Positions 40,913-53,300 of a stretch of DNA of 64,000 nt are shown here, in pieces. This DNA comes from Lates calcarifer. Its lineage: Eukaryota > Chordata > Actinopteri > Centropomidae. Positions within the stretch are counted from its first letter, which is position 1; each line of letters begins with the position of its first letter. A program made the translations under genes and the position numbers. A model generated the notes under the pieces. The model worked only from the letters and a program-made list of their open reading frames with translations. It was not told the origin of the DNA and did not search any database. The stretch is taken from NCBI RefSeq assembly GCF_001640805.2, contig NC_066833.1, positions 13,782,183 to 13,846,182 on the forward strand. The letters run 5' to 3'.

Positions 40913-42854
40913 TGTGTCCTTCGTTTGACTATACTTACAATAGTATGTCCTTACCAGTATATCTTCATCCTATTGATTGTAGCTCAGACATTTTCTATGG
41001 ATTGTGCCTCACAAGGAAAATACAGAGTTTTCCCTCCTTTGACAGTCACGGTCACAAACTCCCAACTGCTCTAGCACAACAGCTCGATTTATGTACTGGG
41101 CAGCGTACAGTATAAATGTGTGGATTTGTCTGAATTAATGATTTATCCATCCATAAATTAAGCTTTTAAAGAAACAGATAAAAAAACACACTGCAAAAAG
41201 TTTCTTCAAATACTTTTACCCCTTGTAAGGATTTTATTTTATGTCAAAATTAAATATGTAACAAAAACTCCAATCATAAGAAAGAAAAAATCAACATGTA
41301 ATGTACTCTCATGGTCTCATCTTTCTTTCTCTGAATAACCTATTTCCTGAGCTACAGGTTTTAGTCAGACAGAGTCAAGGGAGGAGAAGTACCCTGAGTG
41401 GTCTATTCTGAGGACACATTCGCAGTGAGAAAAAGTGCTCCCTACAGCATCTGTGGAGTGATTTTCAGGTTTTCTGATACAAAAAATAAGATTTTTCTAG
41501 TAATGCTGCTTACTGGCTGGCTTAAACCTTGCATAAGACTCTTTCACATCAACATATTTTACATCAAATGTGTGTTGGGAAATGCACCCTGTTACTGCCG
41601 ATTCATTCCTGGAAAAAGATCAGTTTGCTGCTAGGAGGTATAGTAACTGAGGGGAGCAGAGAGGGTATGAACCTAAGCGTTCTGTGCAATCATAACACTT
41701 TGAGGATGCAACAGTTTCAGGCTGCAGTACCTGGCAGTGTACATGGTGATACTCTGCTTTAGTTTGATATTATGAAGTACTTATGAGTTATTAATGTACA
41801 CTTTAAAACAAATCCAGTTGTGAAGCGGCAAAGCTCCTGTTCGTACAAATATACTGGACATTATTGGCTAGCAACCAGCTTTATTAGCCATTCCATAGTG
41901 TGGTGAGAGAAACATATAATCAGAATGATTACATATTTAAATGATTATAAGCCACAAAGATATACAATGTTCTTGTTGAATATAATGCTGCCATGCTGCT
42001 TGAAAAACACACTGCCTCATAGTGACATAGAGTGATTATTATTTTATTACACCGTACCTAACAATAACTCATAGCTGTTAGAAAATCATTGCAGCCTCAA
42101 ATAAAATTCATATTAAGTAGGCAGCTACGGATCCAGCACGTCTAGTGGCACATCTGGAACTTTTTCTCCAGCCAGATGAACTTTTTATTTGTTTTGCCAT
42201 TCTAGTGCCATGTTAATCCTACTTCACCCACTCCAAACAGAAAGCTAAAAGGTATTTGGTATTAGAAGATAGTTTTCAAGTCAGGCAGATGGAACCCAAA
42301 AAAGACTGATGTGTAATTGTTTACATGTCTCACCATTGCTTGCCATGCATTATATGTTTACCTACAGCCTAATGTTGTTTTACTCTGCCCTAATGTGTCA
42401 GCAACAAGAAGCATGAATGAAGCCTAGTAAGACTTATTTTGAATATGTTTTCTTTAATCCACGTTCACATTTAAAGTTCACTGTTAACTCTGAACATATC
42501 TTCAAAAGCAGGTTAGCGAAGTCAAATGCTGGAGCTTTGGATAAGTGCTTCTAACCTTCATCCTTTTTCATAAGGCTTTTTCTGAAAGCATTAAACAATT
42601 TGTTGAATATTACAGTATACTGCAACACCAATACATTCATTCCAAAAGTATATGTATATTGTTTATTCTTTGTACAGTTATTTCTTTGAAGATCTATTGA
42701 TTCAGTCAACAGTGCTTCATAGGTGTTCAGGAAAGGTCATTTTCGGTTTTATTCATTATTTACAGAAGAAAAATGGAAGTAGCAGGAAAACATCCACTCA
42801 CAGAAAGTCAGTTCAGCCTCAGTTATTTATGGCATGGAAATGTTAGAAACATCA

Positions 42855-43735
42855 TGTTCCTTTGAATTTCTGCTCCATGTTGACATAATTGCATCACATC
42901 ATTTCTGTAGATCTGTCAGTGGCACATTCATTTTTTTACTATATCCGAAAGGTGTTCTGCTGGATTCAGTTCTGGTGACTGGGGAGGACACTGAAGTACA
43001 CTGAATTCATAATTTTGCTTTGTGACATGATGGAAGTAGCCATTAGAAGATGGATAAATTGTGGCCATGAAGGGGTGCACATGGTCATCAGCAATACTCA
43101 GATAGGCAGTGGCACTGAAATTATGATTGATTGGTATTAAGGGGTCCAAAGTGTGCCAAGAAAACCAGCCTGGACTGTTGGCACAAGGCAGGTTGGGTTC
43201 ATGGATTCATGCTGTTAACGACAAACTCTCACCCTGCCATCTGTGTGCCTCAACAGAAATCAAGATAAAACAGATCAGGCTAAGTATTTCCAGTCTTCAA
43301 CTGCCCAGTACCCAACTTGGTCCTCTACTGTTGCAGGTCAGCCACCTCAAGGTTTGCTGTGTTCATTCTAAGATGCTTTTCTGCTCATCACAGCTGTAAA
43401 AAGTGGTTATCTGAGTTACCCGAGCCTGTCCGTCAGCTCGCACTTATTTGGCCATTCACATCTGACCCCTCTCATCAACATGGCATTTCTGTCCACAGAA
43501 ATGCTGCTCACTGGATGTTGTTCTGTTTCACATTTTTCAGTCACACCCCCCCCCCCACCCCCATTCTGATGTTTGAGGTGAACATTAACTGAAGCTCCTG
43601 ACCTGTATCTTCATGCATTTATGCTTTGCACTGCTTCCTGCTAGTGTTGTGACTGGCTGATTGGATAATTGCATGAATAAGGAGGTGTACAGGTACTCCC
43701 AATGAAGGTGCTCCTTGTTGAGTGTGAACAAGTTT
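42855..43735 (-). mobile_element. Tc1-like DNA transposon relic (minus strand)
   Basis: The minus strand at 43149-42928 still encodes transposase-like sequence: 'ATAYLSIADDHVHPFM', 'YPSSNGYF' and 'PPQSPELNPAEHL'. These match the C-terminal half of fish Tc1-family transposases. The segment normally holding the second catalytic Asp (QQDNAPCHK-type motif) is missing: GYFHH runs straight into VTKQNYEF. Frameshifted homology continues rightward to about 43735, ending in a degraded terminal repeat with gtgtacaggtactccc. The left terminal repeat is not recognised. The element is dead and is inserted in upstream or intronic DNA of map2. Confidence 0.8.
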
Positions 43736-45289
43736 GCTATTACAGTCAATTGCTTATTTATGAAAATAAATCTGTGGTTGTAGTGTTATAAACATTGAAA
43801 AATACTTTGTGTTAAGGGGGTAGAGTTCTATATTTTTGATCGCTGAGAATAATTAAAAAATTTAAATTTAAAATTTAAATCCCAATGTTCCATCTCATAG
43901 GTACAAGTTACTATTGTAAACGTCTAGTAGCAGCAGCAGTGTCCCGCTCTGTTCTCCTGCTCACTATTCAGTTCTGCTCTTTGCTGGCACAGGGAAAGAG
44001 AATGTATCAGCATGAACCATCCCTCTGGCAAAGTGCCACAGGCTTTTTGCCAAGTGCAACAGACCTGCTGTCCACTGAGATGCCTGACGTCTAACTCTAT
44101 TGTATCACCATCTCATACAGTCTCACTCCCCACTGGACAAAATGCCTGGAGGACGATATATTATCTGGCCCATATATATTGCCTGGTATCCTATGATCTA
44201 CAATTTTCTGCACTTCACTTGTCTCTATCATTGTCTTCTTTAACTCATCTTGACTATTTTTTACTCTCCTCTCCTCTGCTCTCTTTTATTAAGCCTCTGT
44301 ACTTGTCTCCTTGCTACTGATTGCCCACCATATCCAGAGTTTGCACGTCATACAGTATACAGCAGTATTCATTTTGACAAATTGAGCAATGCTTGACATC
44401 TTAACAAGTAGGGATGAGACACTGTGCTGCATTGCAGCCCCAAGTTTATGCTTTATGCTGATTAGCCTCCTTAATCTGAAGACCCAGCATGCAGGGGTTT
44501 TAAAATGCTTTGTATTAGTCCCATTTTTTTCTGTCAGGCTTCAACCCAGCAGGTGGTGCTGTTTCATTCACACATGCAGCACACCCTTGCTCACATACAG
44601 ACTGTACACCAAACATCAGCAACTCAGCAGGCCTCCAGGAAGCCAGGCCACACTTCCTTCCCTCCTCATGCAGACACTAACCACAGACACTCTGAGCCCA
44701 GGCCACCAGTCGGGATGATCTTGTTGGGTCTGGATATCTGCCACAGAGCCCAAAATGACCTTCATCAGCACTGAGACGTAGCACCAGGACAGCAGGCTCA
44801 TTTCTGTGTTTTATGACTTTTAATATTGAGAGTGCTCTTCGATGGATGCTTGAGCAGGGACACATTTGGTGATCAAGAAGACAGACAGTGGAGCGATGGT
44901 TTAAAATATACCACTGTCGCTTTTGATATAGAGATGTAGAGAACATTTTGTGAGAAAGGCATGTGGTGTTGTGTACTGTGGAGTCTCTGTAGAGGCTTCA
45001 TTCATACTGACTTTCTCTTCAGAGCTGAGTCATGCAAAGCTCCATTGACTCCTGACTTTGATCCATTTAGGCTGCAAGGGCTTAGAGCCACCACATACTG
45101 TATTCTATGCAGTACTATTCTATTCTGTTTGTCTGTTTAATGCTGTCCTCCCCCTCTGTGCTCTCTCCTTATGGTTTTCCATTTTTGTGTGACCTCACAG
45201 CCATGTCAGTTGTTGTTACAAATGTTTATCATATACAAAATATAGACAATCCTGGAATAGTAAATGGTTAGGCTTTGTCTGTTTTTAGC

Positions 45290-45510
45290 CACACCAGCAA
45301 CATGGCCCCAGGTATGGCAATGTCAATCTGTTGGTCAGTTGGTTGGTCAACTAAAATATCTCAAAAACTGTTACATCAATTGCTGATATTTGCTCAGATT
45401 TTCAGGTCAGATTGTTGCGAAATTTCGCTTTGTCCAGTTGTTTGGTTCATGACCAAGTACCTGTGAAACTAATGACACTCCCATCAGCTTCAGCTGTACT
45501 TGCTGAATAC
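45290..45510 (+). repeat. dispersed percomorph repeat fragment
   Basis: 'aaaatatctcaaaaactgtt', 'gacactcccatcagcttcag' and 'ctgtacttgctgaatact' resemble a high-copy repeat widespread in percomorph fish introns. It is degraded. Confidence 0.4.
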
Positions 45511-47099
45511 TGAAATAATGGTATTGTCAATGTTAAGGCTTGGTCTCTTATACTTTGGCAATTTTTGTAGCATCTGTATCTCTAATCGCTTGCTAACTTG
45601 TTTTCACAAACTCTTAATCACAGCAAGTTGACTAAATATACTAAAGATCAACCATATACTTACTATGTGAATCTATTTTCTTTCAGTCTTTCCACCTATC
45701 CCAACTGCAAAGGTGCCCTTTTTGGGAACAAGTACCCCTGACTGGGTACTTATTATATTCCATCCCATTCTATTCTGTTCTCTCAGAGTTCAGACAGTGA
45801 GCAGTACTTGTGAATGCAGTGACTAGTGCTCACTGTACCAGCACCATGGTCTTAGGCTGCAGTTATTGACTCCTGTTTTCTTCAGCAGACTTCCCTTTAG
45901 TCTCTGGGGCTCTGTGGACTGCAGAGCTAAATGAGAAATTGCTCCTTCACACATCCCCTTATGCATAACTACACAGGCTGCTCCACAAATGCTTGAAGTA
46001 CCACCGGCCATACCATCTCTCATTCTGCCCTTTCACATTAAAGCCAGTGTTAATTTGAGTGTTTGAGGGCCAATACTGCTGTTGTTATTATAAAACCGAA
46101 CTGCCTCAAATAAGCATTATTTGCTGACAACTAAGAAGAAAGTGGAATAACTTAAAATAAATAATAAATAAAAAAGATAAAAATAAGATAATATGACCAA
46201 GAGACTAACTCAAGCTAACTTAATTAGGCACAGATTGAAAGCATAGCCTGAGTTAAGGACTTGACATACATAATCTTGTGTATTGATTTTTGGTCACGTC
46301 AAACTCATACATCTCCCTCCCCCACCTTCTGCGCCTTAGGTGATCGTGTGAACTAATCAATATTTTACCCCTTTTGCCTCTGCTTGATCTCCTCTCCACA
46401 GTGTTCTGATCAGTCATATCTACTCAGCATGGTATTTCATAGAAATCCATGCCCTACAGAGATTATATGGTATTGTCTTGATTGTCAGCACAGGAAATAC
46501 CTGTCGTACAGATCACAATGCCCTTTCCCCATTCCAACTGTTTGAAATGTGGCATTTTTGATTTTGCTGTTGGATTACCGGATAAACTTGGATGCCACAG
46601 TATCTAATGTAAAGAATCTGTCTAACATTGGACTGGATCTTACCAGATCGATCAGAGGCCACCTTATATCCCCACAACACTGAGTCACTCAAATCCAAGG
46701 TCTGCTCTGTTCATTTTCATCCAGTTGTGGTTTCCATTTGGGCCACTGGCTATATGAGTCATTACACACACTCACAAATCAATAGGGTTTCATCCAGTGG
46801 CTGTCACCTGCCTGCCAACATCCAAGGACAGTATTTCACACAACCACCTACACACAAACTCACACAAGCACAGATGCACTTTTAGAGTTGTTGACGGAGA
46901 GGCTCAGTGGAGCTGCAGCAGGGATGATGAGTGACAGAGATTTGTGAATGTGACTGATGCAGCGTGTCCCAGAGCCTCCTCTGGTCTGCATCGTGTTCAT
47001 TCTCTAAGAAACATTTCTAACATCACTATTAAGAAGACTAACATGCTGAGTGTTGACCATGCCTCACCTTCTCTCTTCCCTCTTCTTCTTGTCTCTCAG

Positions 47100-47367
47100 C
47101 CAGAAGGAGAAACCCCATCCCTTGCCCACCCTCCCCTGCTGCTAGCTAGCACCAGCATGGCAGACAGTCGACAGCCAGAAGATGGTGCCCCCCAGTGGGA
47201 TCCATCAGGAGGGCAGGAGCCCGCTAGCCCCCACGGAGCCAATGGCTACTCTTCGTCAGCATACAGGACCTGCCAGCCTGGCGGTGCACACATGGCCACG
47301 GCCTCCTACTCCACCAGGGAGAACGGTTTCAATGGGGAACTTACTGGGGCTCACGCTATAACTGCAG
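47100..47367 (+). CDS. map2: map2 first coding exon (57-base 5'UTR, then N-terminus)
   Basis: A pyrimidine-rich tract ending in ctctcag gives the acceptor. The exon then has 57 noncoding bases before the ATG at 47157. The ATG has a strong Kozak context, with A at -3 and G at +4. It encodes 70 residues plus one base, beginning MADSRQPEDGAPQW and ending in a block matching mammalian 'SNTKENGINGELTSAD' (here 'YSTRENGFNGELTGAH'). The donor is cag|gtaaga. The frame stays open upstream to the exon start, so a longer N-terminus is formally possible. The match to the MAD... start of mammalian MAP2 and the Kozak context favour 47157. This segment is common to long and short MAP2 forms. Confidence 0.93.
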
Positions 47368-50300
47368 GTAAGACATCCTTTATAATTTTCCTGTCATCGT
47401 AGGCTTGCTTTGCACCTACTTGTAAATATGATGAGTCGCTAACTTAAAGTATGGGAAGTAAAAATCAGATTCAGAAGCACTGCAGTTGAAGAGTGTTGAG
47501 AGGAACTGTTGAGATGCACATAGCAGGGGCCGTCTTTCAAGCACAAGCAAAAGTCACAGTTTAACTGATTGAATCCCTTCTTACCAGTTCATCACATACA
47601 AGTCATGCTAAAAGAGATTAATACATATGTTAATCTGTAGAAGTAACTGATGTCAATCACAGCAAATTAGGAGTTCAATAACAGAGAGAAAAATCTACAC
47701 TAGAGTGTGTCTGCTTTTATACTCAGGCCTGTGTGTGTTATCCTTTCATGTATTTTGTGTTTGCGTTGGTGTATGCATTCTTGTGTGTATGCTTCAGTGT
47801 GAGTGCACGTGTTAGCTTTCACTATGACTTGAGAGTGATGTGTGTGCATATGTTCAGATGTGGTTTTGTGTATATTTATTTGTGCCCCATCTCTTCTTGC
47901 GCGTGGGCTTGCAATACTCCGAGTCCTCACATACTCTTATCAGTGGTGCTGTAATTAACACATAAAATCCATCTCCCTACCCCTTAGCCCCCCCGCCCAA
48001 TCCTCACACACACCCTGGAGACAAGAATGATAATGTACCAATGGTGTAACCATGGCAACGGCTCCCCTACAATTTACTTTGCCAGGGTTTTGTTCTTTTT
48101 GCCTGTAACTTGCCACAGACAAAGCCCTCTAGCATGCAATGACAAGAGCCCAATTAACCTCCTGTCTCCCCGTTATTAGGGCTTAACTGATACAAGTTTG
48201 ACTGATAACAGTATTTTTGAGTGTATTCGCCCATTGCCATTTGATGGGCTTGATTTTTTTTTCGTTTGTTTTATGTTTTTAATGTTTGATAGAATGCATT
48301 CTATAATCTTAAGGTGTACCTGTAGAACCAACTCACCAGTTTTGTGTTTTAAATGGACTTTTAGTTTTAAAAATGTAGTAATTATTTTTCAATGGGCTAC
48401 AGTTATTTAAGACAAGAAAAAAAAAGTATATAGTTAACGTCACCTAATACATCCACATTTATATCAGTTTTAGACAAGTCTAATGGATACAGTTGATATG
48501 GACTAGTTCTAGTTATAATTAACAGTCAGTTATTTTGTGAAAAAAATCTTTGCACTTTTTCCCCTGCAGAGTTGATACAATCTTATGTGAAAGGAAGAAT
48601 AAACATAACTTTAATATTCTGTTCAAAATGAACTGACACACTGATGGGTTTCTCTGCATTGTTTTATGCGTTTATGAGTACAATTGTTGTTGTCTCTACA
48701 GTACTATATATGCAATTTTCCCACAGTGTTTCTTGTGCCATCGAAAGTTTTCAGACTGCAACTTTGCAAACTTTTTCCCCTCTTAATTCTAAAGGACAAG
48801 ATGAAGAACTGCCTTGGAAATAAAATCTGGTTAATTTCTTTCAATAAAATCAATTGAGTTTTATCCAAAACCTGATGATTATTCAAACAACATGGCTATA
48901 CAGACCACACTTTTTAAGTCAGTACCTCTTGTCACACTCCTTTCCATGCACTGGTCTGTTAATAAAAATGAATCTACCATTTAGCCAGTGGGTCGACTTA
49001 ATTACAAACTACCAAGGCCTCATCTGTCCCTGTGGCTCAGTATTAACTGAAACACGAAAGCAGTAAACACCCTCCTTCCAACTTCAAAGTCATGGCTTGA
49101 AACTGATCTGAACAAAAAAACCCACTTTTTTCTCTGACAGGAGAAAGCCAGGGATCTAAGTTGTAGCTCAGAATTTGAACCTTTGCTTTCATCCCTATTT
49201 CATAGGCTTCATCAGCAAATGGAACTTACATATATGTGATGCACTGTAAATCCTTTGAATACGTTGTTTGTCTCAAGAGCTTGTCCTCACAGGCTCTGAT
49301 GGCTGACACATTTGATGCAGGCTGTTAACATTTTTCAGAGATCAAGATCATAAGCTCAAGAGAGAGAATGTCTCTAAAATCGATTTCCAACAAATATCTC
49401 CTCAGCTAACATTATTCTAAAACTATGGCTAATAATGCTGCATAGGATTAAGTTGATAAATGAAGGTTCAGAATTCAGAAGGAGGGTTGCCTCAAGAGAA
49501 GCGCCCCCTCTGCCCTGGCTTTTACTGATGGTAATCTGTAATCATACTAATGATCAGTGTATCAATACATGTTTTCTAATCATCTGCATAAAAATGACAC
49601 ATTCTCTTGGCAGCTGTGTAACTAAAGCTGTGTTTGTCTGCAGAGCATCTTGTCAATGTACATTAGCATTGCTCCAGAGTGGGACAGGGTGGGGAGGGGG
49701 GGTTGCAGGATTGGTGACAGAAGGGCTGATACTGGCACTCGGTGAATCTTCTCTCCCTGTGAAAAGCTCTTCAGACACAACAAGAACTATTCAAGCACGA
49801 AATTGCCCTCTTGACTTTCCTTTGAAATTAAGTTGAAAAAGCCAGTCAGCCATGTTAGAAATGGTTGAGAGAGATGGAGAGAGGAAGAGAAAAAGAAACT
49901 GAGTGGGCTGATAGAAACAGAGAGAATGCAAGAGGTTGTTTAGCTTATTCTTGGGATATATTAGGGAAATAACGTTGACTGATCTTCATATCATTGAGCT
50001 GATGTAGTGTCAGGAGGCCTGGACAAGACTTTCTGCTGTAGAAGTTCCTCCACCTCATCAGCCTAAATTGCTATGTCTGGCTGCAGCAGAGAGGAGATTC
50101 GCCCAAATGACACCACAAAAGGCTAAATACAACTTTTTTTTTTTTTTACATATTCAGTAGTACTCCCTCAAACCTGTAACTGAAGTTCCCCCTTTAACCA
50201 TCAGTTGACTCAAGTCAGTCTCATAATTATTACATTTTCCTGCAAGAATGGAGTAGAGGAGGTGGTATGCAGATGTTTGATAGTAAGGCAGCTGCTGCAG

Positions 50301-53300
50301 TGTTGAATTAAAGCTTTCTAATAAGTGAGTGTGGCTGACAGGTCCTGTCTCATCTTACAGTAGGAGATCCACTGCATTGTATTGATATTCAAGTATAGGA
50401 ATTGATAGATGAATGTGCTGCATCTTAGTGTCTTTTAGTATGTGTTGACAATATGTAAAAGACTTTGAAAAGCATGCTGAGGACGAGAGATTGCTGCAGC
50501 ACATCAGAGAATGTCTAACAAAAGTATATGAGATGTGATAAGAGCATTGTTCTTCCAGAAGAAACAGTGCAAGTGAAACTTGATGTTTAAACCTTGTAGG
50601 CATGCGGGACTACTCACTACTTCATTCATTCGTCTTCTCAGTAGAGGCGGAGGTGAATGGTGTACTGTATGAGAACTGTCGTTACAACTACATCTGACCT
50701 TGATTCAGTGCATATCAGCTGTCAGACTGAAGACTGTCACAGGAACATGTGCCACAGCTGGAGAGTTAATTCATTTGTGTATTGCAAAGAAAGATAACAT
50801 ATATAACGCTGACTGGATTATGTGGCAAGACCAGCTTGATAGAATGGAGCATACATGTGTGTGCAAAAAGGACATTGTCATTTCCATCATGCAGATCTTG
50901 TAATTATGAGATAGATATATATAATTATGAGATACTAATTCATCAATGCATGCAGCTCACTCTTACAAAATAAAATGACCTATCATCATGTTTTTCTGAC
51001 AAGCAACATGTTGACATAACAGGCAGTTTTGCTTTTCTTTGACACTCCATCTTTTGTCAAAATCCAGACTTTGTTAGATTTACTGTTATTTGTGTCATGC
51101 AGAAGAAAATTAAGTGATAAGGTCCATCCACGTCACAGCCATCATTTCCTGTTTATTGGAGGCTGTAGACACCAAGGCTCAGAGGCTGAAACAGCCACAG
51201 CAGGTTACTGGCATCTGAAATACAAATGGACCCAAGTCAGTGGCCCACCAGCAGTCTGTTGCTATGCCAACCACTTGCTTTATACGTTTGGGTGCTGGCT
51301 GGTATCAGCCAAACGGCACTCCTGCTCTCTCCATGCCCTCTCACTCCTGCTGTGTGTTTATGAGGGTGTGTGTGTGTGTGTGTGTGTGGTGTGTGTGTGT
51401 GTGTGTGTGTGTGGCAGTCTGGCTATGTGTTGCTTTGACTCGGGACTTCCAGTTGTAGTCTCTGCTCAGAGAGAGAACGTTCTCAGCTTCAGTCTCTCTA
51501 ATCAGGTAATGCATGCCTTTACTTCACTGAGAGAGGATTTCCATCTTTGCGTGTGTGTGTGTGTGTGTGTGTGTTTGACGTGACTTTTGATTACTGATGT
51601 AGATCTGTAGATATGATGCAGCTGTTCTGTATATCAAAGCATGTGCATGTGGTTTGTTCTGCTGTCAAAGCCAATGAAAGGTGGGCAGCTATGTCATTTG
51701 ACATCACTCTGTCATAGAAATGCTGAGACTAGGCTAGGCTTTTTGTTACTGCTGGCTAACTTTTAGGAAGTGACAAGGTCATTTTTTAGTGCTATTGCTT
51801 TGTGAATGATGCATGTCTGTGGATTTGTTTGAAACCAGTGTACTCAATATTGCTCTTGTAAGTCGTTTTTTTTTTTTTAATCCTCCACAGGCACATGGTT
51901 GAACTCTCTCTTTAGAATAACACTAGAGTGCTCAGTTAGCATTTACTCTCTTTTTTCATACATTTCATTTATCTCCATATTCTTTTACCAGTTTTCAGCA
52001 TGAATTCTGCCTGGGTAACAAAAACCTTTTCTTGTTCACCATGCCTAATATAGTACTGTTTCACCTGCAACTGGTCAGTTGTGTCATGTGATTTGTTTCA
52101 ACTGTATAATTAAGCTTGATTCCCAGTGTTCTATGCTAGTGTTTAGGATAGCCTCTGTATGTGTTTGCCTCTCACTTTGAATTTTTTTTGAGACTTGTCA
52201 TAGATACACAAACACTGAAACTGATTCTTAAATCTTAAAATTCATCTTTGAACTCTAGTTTCATCCTATTGACAGTGAGCTAGTACGACATTAGGACACA
52301 CAATTGGGCACTGAAACATAAAGCAGGGAATCTTTCTCATCCACAGGCACTCTGAAGATGCACTCTTGTCTCACCAAGAAAATTAAACCAATCACACAAA
52401 ACTGTTGTTGTTTTCTTCCCCAGTTTCTGTTTTATGATGTCACCTTTCAGCTCTGTTTTCCAGAGCAGGAAGAAATGGTTATGTCTAGAAGCAGTGAATA
52501 AGTTGTACACATTTATTGCACTTTGCTACTGAAAATGGGAAATGGCTGCTTTGAGTTGGTGAGTGGGCTGTGTTAAGTGGTCCCGGAAGAAGTGTGTGTA
52601 TGTACGTAATTATGTGTGTGTATGCCTGCTAGCTTGTTTGTGTTGCTGTGTGGGTGATGTTGGATAAAAAAAGGTCTTGGAACAGCAGCAGTAAAAGCAT
52701 CACACTGTCACCCAATCCCACACAACCACTGTTACTATGCAAATGAATGCAGGATTGATTAGAACTGTGCAGCGCCCCTTGCATGTCAGACATTTAAATT
52801 GATTCCTGCATTCATAAAGGCAGACCGATGTAAGCATTGAAATTGATGAAAAAGCCCTGTTCCTACTCACCCACTGCTTGTCCAAGGTTTCAGCTTGAGC
52901 CTTTTTCTATAGTGATGTCTTTATTTAGCACATGCTGCCCACCAGTGTCAGACAGCCAGACAGTGTTGACAGCCTTTTCATAAATGTTGACATTAGTGCT
53001 GTCATAAAGTGTTTAAATGCAGTATTACCTCAGTTCTCTTGCAAAAGACCAAAATCAATATTGAACTTTATTTATCTGCAAGCTGTAATCATGTTTCAGT
53101 GTCACATCCAAGGAGGGAGATCCTTGTATAGATAAGAACAAAAGAAAGGATTTTAATAGGCTGCTACAATTGGGCTGTTTAACTCCATTGCAGTTATTCA
53201 AACAGCTGAAAATATTCAGGAGCATTATGCAAACTCATCTCCCACTAAATCCACCTCAACCTAAGTTGGCTGGCAGAGTTGTGCCAAATTAGGTAAACAT

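Larger units (their letters stand above)
25589..47099. other. noncoding DNA, probable 5' intron of map2
   Basis: Contains the listed MITE, LINE tail, Tc1 relic, microsatellites and a weak exon candidate (36593-36740). A purine-rich segment at about 40010-40170 has a GTGAGT at 40087. No protein-coding exon is recognised. Confidence 0.6.

Noticed and set aside
49435..49836. 133-codon ORF in a map2 intron
   Set aside because: It includes the G-run and ordinary intron sequence, with no recognisable domain or splice support.
51029..51583. 184-codon plus-strand ORF in the first coding intron
   Set aside because: It stays open largely because of TG microsatellites (Val/Cys repeats). No domain is visible and it lies inside an intron.
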